Assembly: GCA_965178525.1 (NCBI GenBank)
Contig: CBCXVS010000266.1
Location: forward strand, 1-10,729
Direction of reading: 5' to 3'
DNA: 10,729 nt
Source of the DNA: CBCXVS01 sp965178525
GTDB lineage: Bacteria > Tectomicrobia > Entotheonellia > Entotheonellales > Entotheonellaceae
Shown here: piece after piece, positions 1 through 5,748 of the stretch
Layout: each line of letters starts with the position of its first letter
How positions within the stretch are numbered: position 1 is the stretch's first letter
Translations under genes and position numbers: made by a program
Notes under the pieces: generated by a model
The model's database searches: none
Told to the model about the DNA's origin: nothing
The model's input: the letters and a program-made list of their open reading frames with translations, nothing else

Positions 1-73
1 GAGGAGAGTCGGTCTCAGGCAATCGGCGTAACTGCTTCATCAAGAAAGGAGTTGGCTTGACTTAAGGCCATTC
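1..73 (-). mobile_element. Outer end of an IS4-type element, pointing out of the window
   Basis: Bases 1-66 are the reverse complement of the first 66 bases of the 69-bp segment at 2107-2175 (and of its copy at 2185-2253), with one mismatch. In the copy at 2185 this segment is directly followed by a decayed IS4 transposase, so bases 1-73 should be the left end of a second copy whose transposase lies to the left of the window and reads leftwards. The extreme end repeat is at 55-73 and matches the other two ends except at one variable base. Only this end is visible, so the state of that copy is unknown. Confidence 0.7.
55..73 (-). repeat. 19-bp terminal inverted repeat of the leftward IS copy
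   Basis: The plus strand reads gcttgacttaaggccattc. The reverse complement has the consensus gaatggccttaagtNaagc, also found at 2100-2118 and (inverted) at 3651-3669. The base just outside differs in all three copies, which sets the outer boundary of the repeat. Confidence 0.7.
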
Positions 74-187
74 GGGCGGAACTAGGCTATCATGTACCCT
101 CTCGATAGACGTGGTTTTCCTGCTGACTTCGTCTACAATAGGTTCCTACACGTGAAGCGGCATCCCACGATGAGGCGCGTACGATAG

Positions 188-194
188 AAGGAGG
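188..194 (+). promoter_or_regulatory. Ribosome-binding site for the first Rid gene
   Basis: A perfect AAGGAGG lies 7 bases before the ATG at 202. It fixes the start of the double-domain Rid gene. Confidence 0.85.
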
Positions 195-201
195 CAAGCA
201 C

Positions 202-996
202 ATGGAGCGTCGCGACATTCGGGCGGAGAGCCCAACGGAAAAAGGACGCGGCTTTATGCCGGCGGTCAGCATCAACCCCGGCCGGCTCCTATTCACGGCC
301 GGCATGACCGGCCGCGGCCCTGATGGCGCCATGGTCGAGGGCGGCATGGGGCCGCAAACGCAACGGACGTTTGAGCGGCTGCGCGCCATTGTCGAGCATG
401 CGGGCGGGAGCCTGCAGCAGAGTATCAAACAGCTGCTCTATGTCACCGAACTTGAAGCCTACTACGCCCAGGGGCGCGGCACTCGCGCCGCGTTTTTCGA
501 GCCGGCGCGCCCGGCGTCAACTGGCCTGGTGGTGCGGCGATTGGCCGACCCCGCTATGTTGATTGAGGTCGAACTGGTGGTGGATTTGCCGGGGCCGCCA
601 CCGGACGCGTTCACGCTAGAGAAATTCGATGTCGAGGCGCACGGGCTCGATTTTTTCCAGGGCGTCATCGTCAACGGCGGGCGGCTGATCTATTTGGCCG
701 GGCAGGTGGCCAATCACCCGGATGGCTCGGTGGCGGGCGTCAACGATATGCTCGAACAGGCGGAGAAGGTATACGAGAACATCGGGTATGTGTTGCAGGC
801 CGCTGGCGCCACGCCGGCAAGCGCCGTGAAGGAAACGACGTGGACGCTCGATGTGGATACCTGGCGGGCGTATGGCACGCCGGTGCGCCGCGCCTTTTAC
901 CAGGGCGATTACCCCGCCTCGACGCTGGTGGAAATTCCCGGGTTGGCGCGGCCGGAGTTTTTAGTGGAAATCGAAGTCATCGCCGCGGTGGCGTAG
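202..996 (+). CDS. Double-domain Rid (YjgF/YER057c/UK114) family protein
   Basis: This 264-residue protein consists of two Rid domains in tandem, at about residues 16-128 and 140-264; a usual Rid protein is one domain of about 130 residues. Each half shows the family pattern: a beta strand with a TAG or AGQ turn (residues 32-34, 166-168), a helix with the ERLRAIVEHAGG or ENIGYVLQAAG type motif, and a PAST...VEIE ending. In E. coli RidA the matching segment is PARSC, whose Arg105 binds the substrate carboxylate during enamine/imine hydrolysis. Here that position is Ser in both halves (residues 106 and 240), so ordinary RidA deaminase activity is doubtful. Family knowledge places Arg-lacking Rid proteins in subgroups of unclear function. 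The start is set by the strong ribosome-binding site at 188-194. The gene lies 12 bases before the single-domain Rid gene, so the two are very probably co-transcribed. Likely cytoplasmic; no signal peptide is seen. Confidence 0.9.
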   Translation: MERRDIRAESPTEKGRGFMPAVSINPGRLLFTAGMTGRGPDGAMVEGGMGPQTQRTFERLRAIVEHAGGSLQQSIKQLLYVTELEAYYAQGRGTRAAFFEPARPASTGLVVRRLADPAMLIEVELVVDLPGPPPDAFTLEKFDVEAHGLDFFQGVIVNGGRLIYLAGQVANHPDGSVAGVNDMLEQAEKVYENIGYVLQAAGATPASAVKETTWTLDVDTWRAYGTPVRRAFYQGDYPASTLVEIPGLARPEFLVEIEVIAAVA

Positions 997-1008
997 AGGG
1001 GATATGAC

Positions 1009-1398
1009 ATGGCTTATACCGCGATTGTATCTGAGCAGGCCAAGCCCGTGGCGAATTACCAGATGGCGACACGCCAGGAAAGTGGGCGCCTCGTCTATGT
1101 CTCGGGCCAAGTCGCCTGGGACGCCGACGGCAATACGGTCGGCCGGGGCGACATCCGCACTCAGGCCCGTCAAGCCTTCCAAAATCTGCGCCAGGTGTTG
1201 CAGGAGGCTGGCGGCGATTTGCAGGACCTTTTGAAAATCACCACGTATGTGACGAATCTTGACGATTATCCGGCTGTGATCGAAGTCCGGCGCGAGTTTT
1301 TTCCGGACGGACTCCCGGCCAGTACGCTCATCGTCGTCGCAAGCCTGTTCCACGCGGATTGGCTCATCGAAGTGGAGGGCATGGCCGCCATCGGCTAG
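1009..1398 (+). CDS. Single-domain Rid (YjgF/YER057c/UK114) family protein
   Basis: This 129-residue protein has the normal length of a Rid subunit, a family that forms trimers with substrate clefts between subunits. Visible landmarks are VSGQVAWDADG (residues 31-41), TQARQAFQNLRQVLQEAGG (51-69), the ITTYVTNLDDY strand-loop and the C-terminal PASTLIVV...WLIEVEGMA. The position of the RidA catalytic arginine is Ser105, as in both halves of the upstream protein, so all three Rid domains here share this change. The neighbouring CocE-type gene starts 28 bases downstream, giving an apparent operon of double Rid, single Rid and hydrolase. A combined role in breaking down an amide- or imine-containing compound is inference; the substrate is unknown. 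Confidence 0.9.
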   Translation: MAYTAIVSEQAKPVANYQMATRQESGRLVYVSGQVAWDADGNTVGRGDIRTQARQAFQNLRQVLQEAGGDLQDLLKITTYVTNLDDYPAVIEVRREFFPDGLPASTLIVVASLFHADWLIEVEGMAAIG

Positions 1399-1425
1399 GC
1401 GCGAACGTCCAGGACAGGTGACATC

Positions 1426-1575
1426 ATGCCATATGAAGTAAGCGTTGAACGCGATGTGCGGGTGCCCATGCGCGATGGCATCACGTTGGCGAGCGATAAG
1501 CTCCCACTTTTCTGTTCCAAAGTGCCCAAACGACGTAGCGTTCTATACCGTTGGGTTGGCTTGACACGGGTCTAG
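1426..1575 (+). pseudogene. 5' remnant of a CocE/NonD (peptidase S15) family hydrolase
   Basis: An ATG at 1426 follows a purine-rich GGACAGGTGA stretch and encodes MPYEVSVERDVRVPMRDGIT then LASD. This is the typical N-terminus of CocE/NonD alpha/beta hydrolases (X-Pro dipeptidyl-peptidase S15 type), where a 'VPMRDGitLAsDvYrP' motif begins the domain. After residue 24-25 (base ~1500) the similarity ends abruptly and unrelated codons run to a TAG at 1573. Full-length members are over 500 residues, and no catalytic Ser, Asp or His region appears anywhere in the window. The break coincides with the left side of the tnpB-bearing block, so insertion and/or deletion most likely destroyed the gene. 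It would have been the third gene of the Rid operon. The identification rests on one short motif. Confidence 0.7.
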
Positions 1576-1704
1576 CGGTCTCCTAGACTCGGCGCATGGC
1601 TCATAGCGAGACGTGCTATCGACGGAGTGCTCCATATCCATGTGGTCCGCATGATCCAAGCGAGACCGTACGACGGGCTTGTTCGCTGAAAGAGGCGCTC
1701 GAAG

Positions 1705-2100
1705 ATGATGCTCGCACATAAAATTGCTCTTGATCCCAAGCCGATGCAGCGCAACCAATTTGCGCGGGCGGCGGGGTGTGCGAGGTTCACGTACAACTGG
1801 GCGCTAGCCGAGTGGCAACGGCAGTACGAAGCAGGCGAGAAGCCGAGTGCGGCGCAGCTCAAAAAGCAGTTTAACGCGGTCAAGCGCGAGCAGTTCCCGT
1901 GGACATACGAGTCGCCCAAAGACGCGAATCAGCAGGCATTCCGTCAGTTGAATACCGCGTTTCAGCGATTCTTGAAGGGACAAGGCGGCTACCCACGGTT
2001 TAAGAAACGCGGTGTTCACGACTCGTTTTACGTGAGCAACGACAAGTTCGAGGTCGACGGCAAGTGGGTGCGCTTACCGAAGATCGGGTGGATCAAGATG
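1705..2100 (+). pseudogene. tnpB: tnpB (IS605 OrfB) transposon nuclease, N-terminal part only
   Basis: Starting at ATG 1705 (or 1708), about 132 codons match the N-terminal domain of TnpB/OrfB: HKIALDPKPMQRNQFARAAG, then an 'RFTYNWALAEW' segment, 'NAVKREQFPW', 'NAFQRFLKG'-like and YPRFKKRG motifs, and LPKIGWIKM at 124-132. TnpB proteins (about 370-400 residues) are RNA-guided DNA nucleases of IS200/IS605 elements. Their RuvC-like catalytic Asp and Glu residues lie in the C-terminal half, which is absent here. The reading frame runs into the end repeat of the IS4 element at 2100 and stops at 2131-2133 after ten foreign codons. The fragment therefore cannot be active. The downstream fragment at 3670-3834 is likely its C-terminus. 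Confidence 0.88.
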
Positions 2101-2118
2101 AATGGCCTTAAGTTAAGC
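2100..2118 (+). repeat. Left 19-bp terminal inverted repeat of the IS4-type element
   Basis: It reads gaatggccttaagttaagc and pairs with the inverted copy at 3651-3669 with a single mismatch at the variable base. It directly abuts the end of tnpB homology. Confidence 0.75.
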
Positions 2119-2175
2119 CAACTCCTTTCTTGATGAAGCAGTTACGCCGATTGCCTGAGACCGACTCTCCTCTCA
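2107..2175 (+). repeat. 69-bp IS end segment, copy before the gap
   Basis: It is identical over 69 bases to 2185-2253 across the N gap, and is matched in inverse orientation (one mismatch) by 1-66. It is the subterminal left end of the IS4-type element. Confidence 0.9.
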
Positions 2176-2184
2176 NNNNNNNNN
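2176..2184. other. Assembly gap (9 N)
   Basis: Nine undetermined bases join two contigs whose ends share an identical 69-bp sequence. The likeliest reading is that the contigs overlap inside this repeated IS end and that the gap is spurious. The real DNA would then carry the 69-bp segment once. Confidence 0.9.
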
Positions 2185-2253
2185 CTTAAGTTAAGCCAAC
2201 TCCTTTCTTGATGAAGCAGTTACGCCGATTGCCTGAGACCGACTCTCCTCTCA
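2185..2253 (+). repeat. 69-bp IS end segment, copy after the gap
   Basis: An exact duplicate of 2107-2175 that leads directly into the transposase pseudogene. It is probably an overlap artefact of scaffolding and not a real second copy. Confidence 0.9.
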
Positions 2254-2277
2254 TGATGAGGGCCTTCATTCCCCCCA

Positions 2278-3620
2278 CTGACAGGAGAAGCGCTCCGGAC
2301 ATCCCGTATCACCCCCCGGCTGCAACGCCTCCAGGCCGACTGCGCCGCCCACCTCCTATCCGAGGCCATTCCGGCGGCGTGTGAGGCGGTCGGCTATACC
2401 GAGTGGCGCGACCGCCTCCTCCATCCGGTCGTCACCGTCCAGGCCTCTCTGGGGCAACTTCTCCCTGGCCATGCCGCCTGCCGTCATCTCCCGCACTGAA
2501 CGGGTGGCTACTCCAGTGCCTCGGCCTCCTGCCCGGCTCCTACCCAGCTGCCTGGAGGCGTGCTGGACCACCTCTGCGAACGCGTCGGCCAGTCGGCCCG
2601 GCCACGGCCTTGGAGGACGGGCGCTGGCATGGCCATCGCGTTTTCTTCGTCGAGGCCTCCGGGGGCGCCAGGCCCGATACCCCGGTGTGGCAAGACGAGG
2701 TCGGCCCGCCCGGCGAACAACCGCCCGGCGGTGGCTTTCCCGTGGCCCGGCTGCTGGCGCTTTTCCATGCGGGCAGGGGCCTGCTCCCCCCCCTAGCGGC
2801 GTCTGCTTTGAACCCCCACGAGTTGTCCCCAGTCCAACCGATGCATCCGGCCATGGAACCAGGTGAGGTGCTGGTGACGGAGCGGGGCCTATCGTCCGAT
2901 GCCCAGATGGCCTTGCTCAGACTGGCCGGTTTGCCCGCCCTCATGCGAGTCGGTGCCCGACAGATGGTCGCTTTCACCCCGTCTCGGCCCTTGGTGATCC
3001 CCGCTACCCGACCGACCCCTCAGAGCCAAGGTCTACCCCGCTCGCGGTGGATCATGGCCCATGGCCAGCAGGACCAACGGGTGGAAGGGTTCCAGCCCAA
3101 GACCTGGCCGGCTGGGCTCGATCCCCCAACCTTGGCAGCGTTCCCTGCATCGCTTTTCCTGCCAGAGTTGCGGCATCAGGTGATCCAGCCCGGCTTGCGC
3201 TCGCGAGTGCTCACGTTGGTCACGACCTGAGTGGATGCGCCATGCTCTTCAAAAGATGATCTGGCCGAACCCTCCTTCAAACGCTGGGAAGCAGCAACGC
3301 GTCTGAGACCACTCAAAACTGCGATGCAGATGGATGCACGGCCCGGCAAAACCGTGGTGGGAGTACGGCAAGAACGGACCGTTTTCCTTCTGCTCTACAA
3401 CCTGGTCCGACGGGTCATTGTCCAATCGGCCAAGCATCAACCGGCGGATGTTGAACGGATCAGCGTTATCGATGCTCTGCGGGGGTGCAGTGAACCCGAC
3501 AGTGGGGGGCCCTGAGAGGAATTATTCGTCCACCTCTCTCGTCCGAACCGGGTCGAACCCCGCGTCCAAAAGCGACGACCCCAGACCGCTCCCCTCATGA
3601 CAAAACCCCCTCATGTGTTG
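2278..3620 (+). pseudogene. IS4-family transposase pseudogene
   Basis: Pieces of an IS4-type DDE transposase can be followed through several frames. The N-terminal part is 2278-2505 (frame with 'RLQRLQADCAAHLLSEAIPA' and QLLPGHAACRHLP). A piece in a shifted frame follows near 2513-2600 (PTQLPGGVLDHLCERVGQ). The core is 2620-3230 (FFVEASGG, PDTPVWQDEVGPPGEQ, FPVARLLALFHAG, EVLVTERGLSS, ELRHQV). After an in-frame TGA at 3228, 3231-3510 carries RWEAATRLRPLK and LLLYNLVRRVIVQSAK. A final shifted tail near 3530-3610 reads RPNRVEPRVQKRRP. The family expects Asp, Asp, Glu. The first two positions are Glu (codons at 2652 and 2880) and the third is Ala (3294). In the Y-(2)-R-(3)-E-(6)-K signature, Arg and Lys remain but Tyr and Glu are lost. 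The enzyme is dead. Confidence 0.85.
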
Positions 3621-3650
3621 GGTCAACCGTTGACACGACCAGCAGTTAGA

Positions 3651-3669
3651 GCTTCACTTAAGGCCATTC
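3651..3669 (-). repeat. Right 19-bp terminal inverted repeat of the IS4-type element
   Basis: It reads gcttcacttaaggccattc, the inverse of the left end at 2100-2118 with one mismatch. It marks the end of the element; likely tnpB-derived sequence resumes right after it. Confidence 0.75.
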
Positions 3670-3834
3670 CAGGTACCCTGGGCTTCAGGGGAACGATAAA
3701 CGCCGGTGGACTGCCGAGCGCTGGCCTGCTATCGTCCTTGCCGGGAAGCAAGAGCGATGTTCCAAGCGGGTGAAACTCAGCAGGGTGAAGCCGGAACTTT
3801 GCGTACTCAATGGGCACTCTTTGATGACTTTTGA
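3670..3834 (+). pseudogene. tnpB: Probable tnpB C-terminal remnant
   Basis: One frame beginning directly at the IS4 element boundary reads QVPWASGER, a TAA at 3697, then TPVDCRALACYRP and further on GETQQGEAGTLRT, ending at a TGA at 3832. A 'TPVE..ALA' stretch followed by 'xETxxxEAGT' close to the stop is typical of the C-terminal tail of many TnpB proteins. This piece therefore probably belongs to the tnpB broken at 2100. The in-frame TAA and the absence of the RuvC-like region show it is non-functional. The assignment rests on a short low-complexity tail and could reflect a different tnpB copy. Confidence 0.5.
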
Positions 3835-3838
3835 GTAC
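3803..3838. repeat. Inverted repeat at the right edge of the tnpB block
   Basis: The arms gtactcaa (3803-3810) and ttgagtac (3831-3838) are perfect complements with 20 bases between them, overlapping the likely tnpB stop codon. IS200/IS605 elements carry subterminal hairpins at their right end, which often overlap the end of tnpB and of its guide RNA. This may be that structure, or a simple terminator-like hairpin. Confidence 0.45.
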
Positions 3839-3858
3839 TAGAGAGATAGCAGGGCGCT

Positions 3859-4995
3859 ATGAAGGACAAGGTTAAAACACGCCAGGATCTCCTCTATCTG
3901 CTCGCCCAGGCCTCCGAGCTCGAACACTCACTGGCCTGCCAATATCTTTACGCCGCGTTTAGCCTGAAGCAGGAAGGGGAGGCCGGTGTGTCGGACGGCC
4001 AGGCGCGGCTGATTGACGGTTGGCGTCAATCCATGATTGGCATCGCTGTGCAGGAGATGCTGCATCTCGGTCTGGCCAGCAATCTCCTCACCGCGATCGG
4101 TGGCGCTCCGTATTTCCGGCGCGCCAACTTTCCTCAGGAGCGGACCTACACCACGCTCGGGCTCGATTTCCGCTTGGCGGGCGTCAGCGTGCCCACCCTG
4201 CGCCGCTTCTGTTGCTTCGAACTGCCGCCAGAGATTCAGCCGGACTCCAGGTACGCCAACTGGAAGGACATATGCGCGGGCGTGAGAGGCGCCAGGACCG
4301 CCGACGTGGCCGCACCGCTGCTGCCTCAGCCCATCGCCTATGACTCCATTGGCGCCCTCTACGAGCTGATCGAGGACGGATTTAAGACGCTGTATCCTGA
4401 GGATGCATCGAAGCTCTTTATCGGCCCGAAGAGCGCACAAACGGCGTCGATGTGGCAGACGATGATGGCGGTCACCACGCGTGCTGAGGCGTCGACGGCG
4501 ATCGACCTCATCTTGCGCCAAGGCGAGGGGGCGTATGGAAACGACGAAGAGATCGAGCAGGCCCACTTCGGCCGGTTCGTCACGATTTACGACGCGCTAG
4601 AGAATGGCGCTGGGGGCGCAGAGCCCGCTTGGCCGGTGGTGGAGAACCCGGTATTAATGTTGCACTATGACTCTGTCAACCCGACCATCTTGACGTCGGA
4701 GGTCGCGCGGGACGCCAACGAGATTTTCGTGGCGACCTATGAACTCGCTCTGCAGGTTCTCCTGCGATATTTTGCTAACACCGACGAGACCGATGAGCAG
4801 CGCTATATTCTCAAACAGGTCTTTTTAAGTCTGATGCGCTACGGCTTAACCCCACTCGGCACCGCGATTGCGCGGCTCCCGGCGTTCGATGGGCAACCGG
4901 ACGGCCCGCGCGCTGGCGCCAGCTTCGAATTCTACTCCGACACGTTGCTTTTGCCGCATCAGGACAGTGCATGGCGTTACTTCGAGGAGCGCTGA
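3859..4995 (+). CDS. Ferritin-like protein of the VioB/RebD (iminophenyl-pyruvate dimer synthase) type
   Basis: This 378-codon segment has the ferritin-like fold seen in VioB and RebD. In violacein and rebeccamycin synthesis those proteins couple indole-pyruvate imine units. Helix 1 carries LEHSLACQYLYAAFSLK (E20/E22) and helix 2 QEMLHLGLASNLLTAIGG (E66, H69), the classic ExxH metal-binding pattern. A third helix reads IGALYELIEDGF, and a later QGEGAYGNDEE...AHFGRF segment fits the second metal-ligand pair. A redox or oxygen-using metal site is likely; the substrate is unknown, and no other violacein-type genes are present. The ATG at 3859 has only a weak purine stretch before it. The frame is stopped by TGA at 4993 in the middle of what looks like a continuing helix (YFEER, stop, TEIAAAARQLAEDG). 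The following segments remain in the same frame, so this is probably the first part of a larger gene. Confidence 0.8.
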   Translation: MKDKVKTRQDLLYLLAQASELEHSLACQYLYAAFSLKQEGEAGVSDGQARLIDGWRQSMIGIAVQEMLHLGLASNLLTAIGGAPYFRRANFPQERTYTTLGLDFRLAGVSVPTLRRFCCFELPPEIQPDSRYANWKDICAGVRGARTADVAAPLLPQPIAYDSIGALYELIEDGFKTLYPEDASKLFIGPKSAQTASMWQTMMAVTTRAEASTAIDLILRQGEGAYGNDEEIEQAHFGRFVTIYDALENGAGGAEPAWPVVENPVLMLHYDSVNPTILTSEVARDANEIFVATYELALQVLLRYFANTDETDEQRYILKQVFLSLMRYGLTPLGTAIARLPAFDGQPDGPRAGASFEFYSDTLLLPHQDSAWRYFEER

Positions 4996-5055
4996 ACCGA
5001 GATCGCCGCGGCCGCCCGGCAGCTTGCCGAAGACGGTCTGAGCGCGGACTATGCG

Positions 5056-5673
5056 TTGTTGCGAAGCGCCCTGACCGGCGGCAGCGACCCGGGTGAGCCC
5101 GGCGTGGCAGCCGTATGCGATAAATATGCGGTCGGTGTTTCGGCTGGACGCGCCGCGCCGGGGCGCTGGACCTGGGACAATGGCATCCGGGCGTTTTTTT
5201 CCCCGCTCGACGTCGCACGTATGGCGTTCAGAATGAACCTCAACGACGAGTCAAGTATGAGGGATAACAAGGACATCATTTCGCAGCGCATCGGCACGGA
5301 CACGCAGGTGCGGATGCCCCCGCAATTCTTGCTGGAGGACGAAACCGGGGGCGCCTTCTATCGCAATCCTGAGGGGCCTTGGACCGATGAACGTATTGCG
5401 ATATTCCGTGCGTGGGCTGGCATCGGAGCGCCTGCCCCCAGCTTCGAGTGTCCGGAGAATCCGACCTGGGAATCCGCCGTCAAGGACTGGTTTAGCGCAA
5501 CGGACGTAGATCATATGCGACCCTTCGGGATCGATCTCTCCAACTACGATTCGGTGCGGCAAAACATCGGCCGGATCAGCTCCGCCATCGAGACCAAACG
5601 GATGCCGCCGGGCGGATGGTCCGATGAAAAAATTGCGTGCTTCAAGGAATGGACCGACGCTGGTTTGCCGTAG
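5056..5673 (+). CDS. Two tandem small modules of unknown function, continuing the ferritin-like reading frame
   Basis: The first possible start is TTG 5056, without a ribosome-binding site, but the frame is open back to the TGA at 4993 and is the same frame as the ferritin-like gene. Counting from 5056, two related units are seen at about residues 38-126 and 138-205. Each has a Trp followed by an 'IRAFFSPLDVARM' or 'VKDWFSATDVDHM' motif, a 'DLSNYDSVRQN' type segment (weaker in unit 1), a MPP turn and a 'GPWTDERIAIFRAWAGIGAP' or 'GGWSDEKIACFKEWTDAGLP' ending. The first unit has a roughly 20-residue insert after MPP. I recall this unit recurring in bacterial redox-associated proteins, but I cannot assign a function. 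It has no CXXCH haem motif. It is best read as the middle part of an interrupted fusion gene, not an independent gene. Confidence 0.6.
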   Translation: MLRSALTGGSDPGEPGVAAVCDKYAVGVSAGRAAPGRWTWDNGIRAFFSPLDVARMAFRMNLNDESSMRDNKDIISQRIGTDTQVRMPPQFLLEDETGGAFYRNPEGPWTDERIAIFRAWAGIGAPAPSFECPENPTWESAVKDWFSATDVDHMRPFGIDLSNYDSVRQNIGRISSAIETKRMPPGGWSDEKIACFKEWTDAGLP

Positions 5674-5748
5674 GGTGAAGCGCCGGCCGCGCTCACGTGG
5701 CGGCCGACCTCCGCCAAGCGCGCGCGGCGGTATGACGACATCTTTTTC

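Larger units (their letters stand above)
2100..3669 (+). mobile_element. Decayed IS4-family insertion sequence
   Basis: The element is bounded by gaatggccttaagttaagc at 2100-2118 and its near-perfect inverse at 3651-3669 (one difference in 19). Inside lies a transposase pseudogene of IS4 type. Removing the 9 Ns and the duplicated 69 bp at the gap gives a length of about 1.49 kb, normal for IS4-family members. The flanks (ending ..caagat at 2099, beginning caggtaccct at 3670) show no target-site duplication. That fits the loss of tnpB sequence beside it, so a clean insertion is not preserved. A related end lies at 1-73 in the opposite orientation. Confidence 0.8.
1501..3838 (+). mobile_element. 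Remnant of an IS200/IS605-type (tnpB) element, split by an IS4 element
   Basis: The left limit is where homology of the CocE-type gene stops (about 1500). The right limit is a hairpin just past the likely tnpB stop (3803-3838). Inside are a tnpB 5' part (1705-2100), the IS4-family element (2100-3669) and a likely tnpB 3' part (3670-3834). About 200 codons of the tnpB catalytic region are missing, and no tnpA (Y1 transposase) is visible. Bases 1576-1704 hold no convincing gene and are probably left-end sequence of the element. The outer limits are approximate, since these elements do not make target duplications. Confidence 0.55.

Noticed and set aside
134..139. TACAAT as a -10 box for the Rid operon
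   Set aside because: No acceptable -35 hexamer at 16-18 bases upstream; too weak to list as a promoter.
1596..1721. 41-codon open frame beginning MAHSETCYRRSAPY that overlaps the tnpB start
   Set aside because: No ribosome-binding site and no recognised family; probably left-end sequence of the tnpB element. It does not resemble a Y1 transposase.
2403..3230. A 275-residue stand-alone protein starting at GTG 2403
   Set aside because: Its first ~30 residues are out of frame with the transposase N-terminus, and the rest is the middle of a frameshifted IS4 transposase, so it is a pseudogene segment.
3928..4566. 212-codon minus-strand open frame opposite the ferritin-like gene
   Set aside because: Arg/Leu/His-rich low-information sequence without motifs; the plus strand carries a recognisable ferritin-like domain.
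4993..4995. Selenocysteine at the TGA after the ferritin-like domain
   Set aside because: No redox Cys-like context or obvious downstream stem-loop of SECIS type is seen, and a second different stop follows in the same frame.
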